This document shows positions 54,023-60,957 of a DNA stretch of 64,000 nucleotides, one piece after another. Position numbers and translations under genes: made by a program. The stretch is from Cellulophaga baltica (GTDB taxonomy: Bacteria; Bacteroidota; Bacteroidia; Flavobacteriales; Flavobacteriaceae), in assembly GCF_018861125.1 (NCBI RefSeq), contig NZ_JAHKQN010000035.1:124001-188000 (forward strand), given 5' to 3'. The notes beneath the pieces are model-generated. The model saw only the letters and a program-made list of their open reading frames with translations, made no database searches and was not told where the DNA came from. Within the stretch, counting starts at the first letter, position 1. Each line of letters starts with the position of its first letter.

Positions 54023-54826
54023 TTGAAATATAAAATTCTTTGTTCTGACTTAGATGGTACATTACTTTCAACAAAAAGTGATGTATCAAAAACTACTATT
54101 ACCACATTAAATAAAATCAAGGATAACACAAAGGTTATTTTGGTTTCTGCTAGAATGCCAAAATCTATGACTTATATTCAAAAAGATTTAGGTGTAGAAA
54201 ACGAGCCTATAATTTGTTACAATGGTGCTTTAGTTTTAGATAAATCCAAAGAAATTGAATCTGTAACTATTCCGTTAGCTGTATTGAAAAAAATATATCA
54301 ATTATCTGAAGATCACAATATAAAATTAGGCTTGTATTATAAAGATGAATGGTGTGTTGAAACAACTTCTGAACGTGTTGAAAAAGAAATTAGAAATACA
54401 AAAGCTATTCCTGAATATAGATCAACAATAGCTACTTTTAATGATTGGGAAAAACTTGATATAACTGGTGCTCACAAAATAATGATGATGGGCACAAAAA
54501 ATACTTGTGACGCTATTTATCCAATTCTGGAAGAAAAATTCGGAGAGCAAATTGCTATTTACAGATCAAACGATACGCTGATTGAAATTGCTCCTAAATC
54601 GGTTTCAAAACTTTCAGCTATAAAATTACTATTAACTGATGCCGAAACTTTAGAAGATATTGTTGCTTTTGGTGACAATTACAATGATCTTGAAATGCTG
54701 AAAAACGTTGGTTGTGGTGTTGCTGTTGGTAACGCACGAGATGAAGTAAAAGAAATTGCTAATTACACAACACTTGATAATACAGATCATGGAGTTGCTG
54801 TTTTTATTAACAATCATATTTTATAG
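54023..54826 (+). CDS. Cof-type HAD phosphatase
   Basis: A 267-residue HAD hydrolase of the Cof subfamily. Motif I is CSDLDGTLLST, motif II is VILVSARMPKS, and the C-terminal motif is VAFGDNYNDLEMLKNVG. The C2B cap lies between. Members dephosphorylate sugar phosphates, flavin or pyridoxal phosphate. The start codon is TTG at 54023, giving MKYKILCSDLDG; there is no upstream ATG that fits. Confidence 0.9.
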   Translation: MKYKILCSDLDGTLLSTKSDVSKTTITTLNKIKDNTKVILVSARMPKSMTYIQKDLGVENEPIICYNGALVLDKSKEIESVTIPLAVLKKIYQLSEDHNIKLGLYYKDEWCVETTSERVEKEIRNTKAIPEYRSTIATFNDWEKLDITGAHKIMMMGTKNTCDAIYPILEEKFGEQIAIYRSNDTLIEIAPKSVSKLSAIKLLLTDAETLEDIVAFGDNYNDLEMLKNVGCGVAVGNARDEVKEIANYTTLDNTDHGVAVFINNHIL

Positions 54827-54865
54827 TTTGTTTATATTTGGTAAGAACAAACTACTTTTTCTTTT

Positions 54866-56182
54866 ATGGCTGAAATAAAATTACCTGAACCAATAATTAC
54901 TGACGATGCTATTGTTTTTGGTTTACTCGCACTTTGTTTAGGTTTTATATTTTACACCTCATCTATAAAAAAAGGATTTTGGAAAAAATTCTATTCTGTT
55001 GTACCCGCAGTACTAATGTGCTATTTATTGCCCGCAGTACTATCTTCTACAGGTGTTGTTGCTGAGCATTGGGAAACATTAGATGATAATGGCACTATTA
55101 TTAACCATTCATCAAAACTCTATTTTGTTGCTAGTAGGTATTTGTTACCCGCTGCGCTAGTTTTAATGACTTTAAGTATTGATTTAAAAGCCATTTTAAA
55201 TTTAGGCTCTAAAGCTTTGATTATGTTTTTAACAGGGTCCGTTGGTATTATCATTGGCGGTCCTATTGCTATATTATTAGTTTCTATGGTATCTCCTGAA
55301 ACTGTAGGTGGTAATGATTTTGATGCTATTTGGAGAGGCTTATCTACCATTGCAGGTAGCTGGATTGGCGGTGGTGCTAACCAAGCCGCTATGTATGAAG
55401 TTTTTAAATATAACCCTGAAAAATATGGCGCTATGGTTTTGGTAGATATTGCTGTTGCAAATATCTGGATGGCTGTTTTACTATTCGGTATTGGCAAAAC
55501 TTCTAAAATAGATAAATGGCTTAAAGCAGATACCAGTGCTATTGAAAAATTAAAAGTAAAAGTAACTGCCTTTACTGAAAAAATAACGCGTGTACCTACG
55601 TTACAAGATTACATAATAATGCTTTCATTAGCTTTTACAGCTGTTGGTGTCGCCCATTTTTTTGGGAATAATATTAGTGATTATCTTGTTGAAAATATCG
55701 TCGCAGTAGCTAACCCCAAAAATTTCTTATCTTTTTTAGGCTCAAAATTCTTTTGGATGGTGGTTATTGCAACTATTGCTGGTATTATTTTATCGTTCAC
55801 AAATGCTAAAAATTACGAAGGAGCTGGTGCTAGTAAAATTGGCGGCTTATTTATCTACATTCTCGTCGCTACTATTGGTATGAAAGTCGATATTGCTCAG
55901 GTACTTGAAAATCCAGGATTAATTGTAGTCGGACTTATCTGGATTAGTATTCATGCGCTTTTACTAATTATAGTTGCTAAAATAATTAAAGCCCCTTTCT
56001 TTTTCTTGGCTGTGGGTAGTCAAGCAAATGTTGGTGGTGCAGCATCTGCTCCTGTTGTTGCTGCTGAGTTTCACCCTTCGTTAACATCCGTTGGAGTCTT
56101 ACTAGCTGTTTTTGGTTATGTTGTGGGTACTGGTGGTGCTTTGCTTTGTGCTTACCTAATGGAAATTGCTTCTAGTTTATAA
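54866..56182 (+). CDS. DUF819-family membrane protein
   Basis: A 438-residue polytopic membrane protein with about eleven spans. The glycine-rich segment GSWIGGGANQAAMYEVF and the C-terminal GSQANVGGAASAPVVAAEF are characteristic of DUF819, a family with transporter-like fold and unknown substrate. The paired motifs suggest inverted-repeat topology. It is separate from its neighbours by spacing. Confidence 0.88.
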   Translation: MAEIKLPEPIITDDAIVFGLLALCLGFIFYTSSIKKGFWKKFYSVVPAVLMCYLLPAVLSSTGVVAEHWETLDDNGTIINHSSKLYFVASRYLLPAALVLMTLSIDLKAILNLGSKALIMFLTGSVGIIIGGPIAILLVSMVSPETVGGNDFDAIWRGLSTIAGSWIGGGANQAAMYEVFKYNPEKYGAMVLVDIAVANIWMAVLLFGIGKTSKIDKWLKADTSAIEKLKVKVTAFTEKITRVPTLQDYIIMLSLAFTAVGVAHFFGNNISDYLVENIVAVANPKNFLSFLGSKFFWMVVIATIAGIILSFTNAKNYEGAGASKIGGLFIYILVATIGMKVDIAQVLENPGLIVVGLIWISIHALLLIIVAKIIKAPFFFLAVGSQANVGGAASAPVVAAEFHPSLTSVGVLLAVFGYVVGTGGALLCAYLMEIASSL

Positions 56183-56270
56183 AATTGTGTATAAATAACT
56201 TATATCAACCTAAATAATGAAGAATCGAAACCAAAAAAAAAGTGATATTTGCCCTACCAAAATTAAAACC

Positions 56271-56978
56271 ATGAAAAAAATACTTTTAATGTCCGTACTT
56301 GGACTTTTCCTATTTTCTTGTTCTAACTCTGAAAAAAACATGACTGTTACAGGCAATGTAAAAGGGTTGAAAAAAGGAACATTATACCTACAACAATTAA
56401 AAGATACTATTTTAGTGACTTTAGATTCTTTAGAAGTAAAAGGAAATGGAACATTTAGCTTTGAAACAGAACTTGAAAGTCCTGATATGTTTTATTTATA
56501 CTTGACCAAAAAAGATTATAATGACATTAATGACCGTATTCGCTTTTTTGGAGAACCGGGAGCCATAACTATAAATACATCTTGGGATAATTTTGAAACA
56601 GATGCTAAAATAAACGGATCAAAATCTAACGATATTTATCAAGAATACTTAAAAGGAATGTCTCGCTTTAATACCAAAAGTTTAAGCATATTACAAGCTC
56701 GGTTTGATCCTAAATTTCAAAATGACTCTATAGCATTAGATTCATTAGTAAAACTGAGTGATAAAAATTTATATAGAAGTTATGCTTACGCTTTAAATTT
56801 TGCATTAAACAATAAGGAATCATTTGTAGCTCCTTATATTGCAGTAAATGAAGTACCTGATGCAAATGTTAAGTATTTAGATTCTATTAATAGTGTTTTA
56901 CCTTCTGATGTAGCAAACTCTAAATATGGGAAAGACTTAAAAAAACATTTAGAAGAAATTAAAGCTGAAAAAGAATAA
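56271..56978 (+). CDS. DUF4369-domain lipoprotein without thioredoxin domain
   Basis: A 235-residue lipoprotein when started at the ATG at 56271 (KKILLMSVLGLFLFSCSN). The N-terminal DUF4369 beta domain is clear (VTGNVKGLKKGTLYLQQL). In most relatives it precedes a TlpA-like thioredoxin; here the protein stops after a helical linker (KHLEEIKAEKE) and no CxxC follows in any frame before the terminator. It may be a natural short form or a truncated gene. Confidence 0.8.
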   Translation: MKKILLMSVLGLFLFSCSNSEKNMTVTGNVKGLKKGTLYLQQLKDTILVTLDSLEVKGNGTFSFETELESPDMFYLYLTKKDYNDINDRIRFFGEPGAITINTSWDNFETDAKINGSKSNDIYQEYLKGMSRFNTKSLSILQARFDPKFQNDSIALDSLVKLSDKNLYRSYAYALNFALNNKESFVAPYIAVNEVPDANVKYLDSINSVLPSDVANSKYGKDLKKHLEEIKAEKE

Positions 56979-56991
56979 ATATAAGTTAAGC

Positions 56992-57040
56992 ATAAGTCGT
57001 CGTACTAAAATAAATTATTTTTTTTATTAGGACGACTTAT
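56992..57040 (+). terminator. Terminator after the DUF4369 gene
   Basis: ATAAGTCGTC (56992-57001) pairs perfectly with GACGACTTAT (57031-57040), with further pairing of CTAAAATAAA and TTTTATTAG inside. It separates the plus-strand genes from the minus-strand Rhs island. Confidence 0.75.
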
Positions 57041-57048
57041 ATATTATA

Positions 57049-57385
57049 TTACCAACCACCAATTTTCTTACGTTCTTTTTGCCATGCGGGTTTAGCTTCT
57101 GGCGTAGTAACACCACTTTGGTACAAGGGCTTTGGGAAACCTTCTGCTTTGCGCCTTAAATAATCATTTTCTCGGTATGGATCAAAAGCGCTACCTGGTG
57201 GCAAAGGATGGTTTCTATCCATTTACCAAACTATAAATCTCCAATATTCTAAACATTCATTAGATTCTAGGTCCCAAGTGTAATTGTATTTGCGATCTTT
57301 AATATATATTTTTTCTCCTGTTAAAGCAAAATCACCAGTGCTGGTTAAAGTTTTATATACATGTAAAGAATCAAACTCAATAGTT
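57049..57385 (-). pseudogene. Truncated duplicate of the downstream island membrane-protein gene
   Basis: These 337 bases match 58414-58750 without net gaps and with about 24 mismatches by eye, so roughly 93 percent identity. They cover only the C-terminal 110 or so codons. A TAC tyrosine codon has become TAA at 57223-57225, within what is VWYMDRNRP in the full copy, and no start codon remains. It is a dead partial copy that ends abruptly at the repeat element at 57386. Confidence 0.85.
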
Positions 57386-57454
57386 ATCTAAATGTATAGA
57401 TAGCTTTTATTGTTGTTTCTTACTATGGACTGCACTCGTTGCATACGAGCGCTA
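57386..57454. repeat. Two-part inverted-repeat element, copy A
   Basis: The first part, TATCTAAATGTATAGATAGC, folds on itself. After TTTCTTACT comes GCACTCGTTGCATACGAGCGC (57432-57452), which also has self-complementary ends. The same two parts in the same order and orientation recur at 59861-59928. Copy A directly abuts the truncated gene copy. Confidence 0.7.
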
Positions 57455-57481
57455 ACGGTGATAGTGTATTCGTTATTTTCT

Positions 57482-58243
57482 CTACTGAGTTGATAATCGA
57501 ACTGTCAGATTTCGAATCGGACCAGTAGATTCTGGATCAAAAGCCCCCCTAATCGTCATATGACCCCCTCCTATATTTTTATAAATAGGGTTAGAATGCA
57601 CTGTTGTTGAAATTCTTCCATTTTTATTTGGAGTACATTTCTCTTGTTCAAAATAAAATGAATGATGAGTATGTTTTAATTTATCATGATTAAGATCAGA
57701 TAAGTCCATAAATTCATTTAACGAGTTTCCTAATTTATAAGGAATTTTTCTAAGTAATATTATTTCAAAAGGTGGTGCAACATCACCCGTAAATCTTCTA
57801 TCTAAAGCTAAATCTAGTACAATTAGTTTTTTTTCCGGCTCCGACTGCCGAAATCTTAGTTTAATATCATCATAATTAAAACTACTTTTTGAATGTTTTT
57901 TAGACAAAAATAATTCATCCTCATGCCCACCAAAAATACTTAGTATTTTCTCGTAAGAATCTCCAATAAAAAAAGACTTCCCATTATATTTGAATTCACA
58001 CGCATCAATTTCAAAACGGTGCTCTTGTTTTTCAAATTGCGTCATTAATTCTTTATACCTAGGCTCGTCGTACTTTGGCGTTATAGTTAAATCATCTGAA
58101 TTATTAACAATATTTTTTTCTTCAGAGTTTAATTGTTTTGAGTCATCAGTACTCGCAGCTTTTTTTCTTGAATTAGAGCTTAAAAAATTACATGCGCTTA
58201 AACTTATAATAATTACACTAGTTACAATTATTTTTTTTATCAT
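57482..58243 (-). CDS. Lipoprotein of unknown function in the Rhs island
   Basis: A 253-residue protein started at the ATG at 58243, giving the lipoprotein signal KKIIVTSVIIISLSACNF; an upstream in-frame ATG would give an atypical N-terminus. After a polar linker the folded domain starts near CEFKYNGKSFFIGDSYEKIL and has FGGHEDELF. This pattern resembles small lipoproteins seen beside Rhs and type VI effector genes, some of which are immunity factors, but I do not assign a family. Confidence 0.65.
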   Translation of the reverse strand: MIKKIIVTSVIIISLSACNFLSSNSRKKAASTDDSKQLNSEEKNIVNNSDDLTITPKYDEPRYKELMTQFEKQEHRFEIDACEFKYNGKSFFIGDSYEKILSIFGGHEDELFLSKKHSKSSFNYDDIKLRFRQSEPEKKLIVLDLALDRRFTGDVAPPFEIILLRKIPYKLGNSLNEFMDLSDLNHDKLKHTHHSFYFEQEKCTPNKNGRISTTVHSNPIYKNIGGGHMTIRGAFDPESTGPIRNLTVRLSTQ

Positions 58244-58413
58244 AAAAATCCAAAATTTAATAAGCAAAATGTTCTTTTTCTTCAAGTAAATTATAGCACT
58301 ATTAATTACCAACTATCAGTCGAACTACACTATTTTAAAGGTATACCAAATTATCCGTTTTTATAATTTTTATTTATAATGATGTTTTATAAGTGTTTAA
58401 AAATAACCTAATC

Positions 58414-59138
58414 TTACCAACCACCAATTTTCTTACGTTCTTTTTGCCATGTGGGTTTAGCTTCTGGCGTAGTAACACCACTTGGATACAAGGGCTTTGG
58501 AAAACCCTCTGCTTTGCGTCTTAGGTAATCATTTTCTCGGTATGGATCAAAAGCGCTACCTGGTGGCAAAGGACGGTTTCTATCCATGTACCAAACCATA
58601 AAACTCCAATATTCTAAACATTCATTAGATTTTAAATGCCAAGTATAATTGTATTTGCGATTTTTAATATATAATTTTTCACCTGTTAAGGCAAAATCAC
58701 CAGTGCTGGTTAAAGTTCTATAGACATGTAAAGAATCAAACTCAATAGTTCTATGCTCTTTATCAATAAAGGTTTTTGGGTAGGTGATTTTACCATTTAA
58801 ACGATCTAACACTATTTCTTTAACTGGTGCCATTACATGAATCATTAGAAAAATTAATGCAATCAAAAAGGGGAAAATTGGTAAAATAAACACCTCTAAC
58901 TCTACATTATCTTGTGTAAAAAGAATTATTAAAAAAAAACTAACAATAATGACGCCATATGTATAGATGTCCAAAAATGAGTTAAGCTTACCGATACATT
59001 CCTAACAAAAAATAGGTCATTTGCTTCTTGTATATTTAATCTTTTTCCTGGTTTAATTTGCTCTTCCTTTACTTGATGATAATCTATCTTATGCCTAATA
59101 ACCTTTTCTAAAGGGGCTGCTTTCCAAAAACTGCTCAT
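58414..59138 (-). pseudogene. Membrane protein gene with a one-base frameshift
   Basis: Two frames join into one protein of about 241 residues. The first (59138 downwards) encodes MSSFWKAAPLEKVIRHKIDY and EANDLFFVRNVSVSLTHF. The second begins at a TTG (58974) with DIYTYGVIIVSFFLIILF, two membrane segments and a soluble tail ending in PTWQKERKKIGGW. They meet at a run of five A residues on the plus strand (58973-58977); one more base would fuse them. Either the gene is mutated or phase-variable, or the sequence has an error there. The tail is duplicated at 57049-57385. Confidence 0.65.
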
Positions 59139-59245
59139 AAAACGTGAATTCTGTAAAAGTTTGCAACTCTCTAATTTTAAATGTTAATTTTATTATTTCA
59201 GCATAATAGCTTTACTATAAAATACTTTTTTTGATAATGAGTTTT

Positions 59246-59647
59246 TTATGCAACACTTTTCTTTCTTAACTTAAAAAGTCTTACTCCACTATATAAAACA
59301 CCTATAGCAATTAATACATACATTCCATAGGTATTAAAAAAAGATATATTTTTTGATCTAGCAATCTGTGGTGTATCAGGATTGTAATAAATAACAATTT
59401 CATCACCAATAGAGCTTATAGCTCCGTAAATTGGAATTGCCAAAAGCTCAACTCTTGTGGAATAAATATCTCCTTTTTTACCAGTAAAAGTTACATCCGC
59501 GAAAGCATGTGTTCTACCTCTACGACCAATATTTTTATGAATATCAGTAATTGTAGCGTTGGCCTTTATCCAACTTGGATCTAAATCTTGAGCTTGGGTT
59601 GGAACAATAAATAATAAAAAAAGAAGACTAATAGTGAGTTTGAGCAT
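59246..59647 (-). CDS. DUF3592-type exported membrane protein
   Basis: A 133-residue protein with a signal peptide or anchor (LTISLLFLLFIVPTQAQD) and a C-terminal membrane segment (YVLIAIGVLYSGVRLF). The middle has the DUF3592-like pattern NATITDIHKNIG, then DEIVIYYNPDTPQIARS. Such proteins often accompany polymorphic toxin loci. It belongs to the minus-strand island but lies beyond a terminator from the Rhs and candidate immunity genes. Confidence 0.75.
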   Translation of the reverse strand: MLKLTISLLFLLFIVPTQAQDLDPSWIKANATITDIHKNIGRRGRTHAFADVTFTGKKGDIYSTRVELLAIPIYGAISSIGDEIVIYYNPDTPQIARSKNISFFNTYGMYVLIAIGVLYSGVRLFKLRKKSVA

Positions 59648-59757
59648 GGTCGTAATAAGTATATGTTTAATAATTAATCAATTATTTAGACTTAAAATTA
59701 AAGTATTATAATGATTAAAATAGGTGTTTAAATAAAAAAAGAAAAATTATACGTAGC

Positions 59758-59823
59758 ACCTATTATAAGTTTACGTACTTTTTACGTAAATATTTTATTT
59801 TGCCTGGCAAGTTTTTGACCTCT
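59758..59823 (-). pseudogene. Relic fragment of an Rhs core
   Basis: The stretch aligns with 61533-61597 of the Rhs gene: ACCTATTATAAGTTTACGTA against ACCTGTTACAAGTTTACGTA, then CGTAAATAT, GCAAGTTTTT and ACCT in the same order, with scattered mismatches and at least one single-base insertion. In the intact gene this segment encodes the region around YDIYGKVRKLVTG, about 65-85 residues before the toxin junction. The orientation is the same. It looks like a leftover from an earlier Rhs 3' end. Confidence 0.65.
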
Positions 59824-59848
59824 TTATATCGCGCTAGTCAATTTTTAA

Positions 59849-59888
59849 AACACAAAAGCTATCTAAATGTTTAGATAGCTTTTGTGTT
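59849..59888 (-). terminator. Terminator hairpin after the candidate immunity gene (part of copy B repeat)
   Basis: A perfect 19-bp stem (AACACAAAAGCTATCTAAA, 59849-59867, with its complement 59870-59888) and 2-base centre. It lies about 150 bases after the candidate immunity gene stop and is T-rich at the minus-strand 3' side. Its inner part recurs in copy A at 57386. Confidence 0.65.
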
Positions 59889-59928
59889 ATTTCTTACTCG
59901 ATATGGCACTCGTTGCAAACGAGCGCTA
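59861..59928. repeat. Two-part inverted-repeat element, copy B
   Basis: ATCTAAATGTTTAGATAGC is followed by TTTCTTACT and GCACTCGTTGCAAACGAGCGC (59906-59926). The order and orientation match copy A at 57386-57454; the second part differs by one base at its centre. The two copies bracket the string of small island genes. Confidence 0.7.
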
Positions 59929-60039
59929 TCATGGGTAAATGTTAATAGCTTGAGAAAAATAGTTAAAAACAAAGTTTTTGAGCAAGAAAAAACCACAATA
60001 TTATAAAAATTGTAGTCTTCATTCTTTTTAATTTGAATA

Positions 60040-60957
60040 TTATTCAAATATTTTTACTTCATTACCATTTTCAGATTTTATGTGTTCTTCAATCTCTTGA
60101 AAAGTATATTTCTTCTTTGTTTTTACAGTTAAGTCAATTAGTTTAAATTTTAAATCTAAATCCTCATTGTAACCTGTTGGAATAACAGGATTCTTTACCA
60201 TATTAGTATCAAAAAGAGCATTATTAATGGTTGGAATATTTAAGTCCAACTTTTTTCGCACTTTGAATAAATTGATTAATTCCATTGGGATTAAGCCACT
60301 TGTTAAAAACTCTTCATTTTCCCATTTTTCGCCACGCTGTAAGCCGATTCCGTTTAAATGACACTCACAAAGATTATCCCAATAGCTTGGTTCAATTTTA
60401 GAAAAATCATCCCAATTATCAATTAGTTTTTGATAAACACCGTAACCATTCCCATAGTTTGAAATCAAATTTTTTACAGGATTATTACCTAACCATTTCT
60501 CAATTAAAAAATGTGCTAATTGTGTGCTTGGGTAAACTTTTTGCTTTTTAAAATCTTTGTTAGATAAATTCTCTTTGTCTGTTAAATATGCTAAAGATTT
60601 CTCAAAAAGTAGTTTTATTAAATCTTCTCTTTCTACGTATAAAGCATACTCATACGCTCCTTTTAAATGGTCTATCCATTTATCGTTATTATGTCCATAC
60701 GTCCAAAAAACTGCTGTGCGTTCAAAATACTTCCAACTATCCTCATCACCTTGAAACAAAAGATTTTTTGCTTTGATATGGGTGCAATTTGGATTACCAT
60801 TTAGTTTATGATAAAAATTAGCAAAATCGTATTTATTCTTTTTATAATTATTAAACGAGAAAACATATCTTTTATAAAATTCCTGTATATCCGAATTTTT
60901 ATCCAAATCGGAATTATAGCTATAATGCTTAATTGCCTTATTAATTAGTTTTTGCAT
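60040..60957 (-). CDS. Candidate immunity protein for the Rhs toxin
   Basis: A 305-residue soluble, mostly helical protein without signal peptide, rich in aromatic and acidic residues (FWTYGHNNDKWIDHLKGAYE near residue 85, YWDNLCECHLNGIGLQRGEK near residue 192). Its start codon overlaps the Rhs stop codon by one base (TAATG), the usual arrangement of an antitoxin behind a polymorphic toxin. A cytoplasmic location fits protection against a nuclease. I do not recognise the family with confidence; helical immunity families for nuclease toxins are possible. Confidence 0.7.
   Translation of the reverse strand: MQKLINKAIKHYSYNSDLDKNSDIQEFYKRYVFSFNNYKKNKYDFANFYHKLNGNPNCTHIKAKNLLFQGDEDSWKYFERTAVFWTYGHNNDKWIDHLKGAYEYALYVEREDLIKLLFEKSLAYLTDKENLSNKDFKKQKVYPSTQLAHFLIEKWLGNNPVKNLISNYGNGYGVYQKLIDNWDDFSKIEPSYWDNLCECHLNGIGLQRGEKWENEEFLTSGLIPMELINLFKVRKKLDLNIPTINNALFDTNMVKNPVIPTGYNEDLDLKFKLIDLTVKTKKKYTFQEIEEHIKSENGNEVKIFE

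Larger units (their letters stand above)
59648..60039. other. Intergenic region of the Rhs island (holds relic, terminator and repeat)
   Basis: No intact gene is visible. The 392 bases hold, in order on the plus strand, an AT-rich stretch, a degenerate Rhs fragment (59758-59823), a perfect hairpin (59849-59888) and the GCACTCG inverted repeat (59906-59926). This is the gap between the candidate immunity gene and the next cargo gene. Confidence 0.6.
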
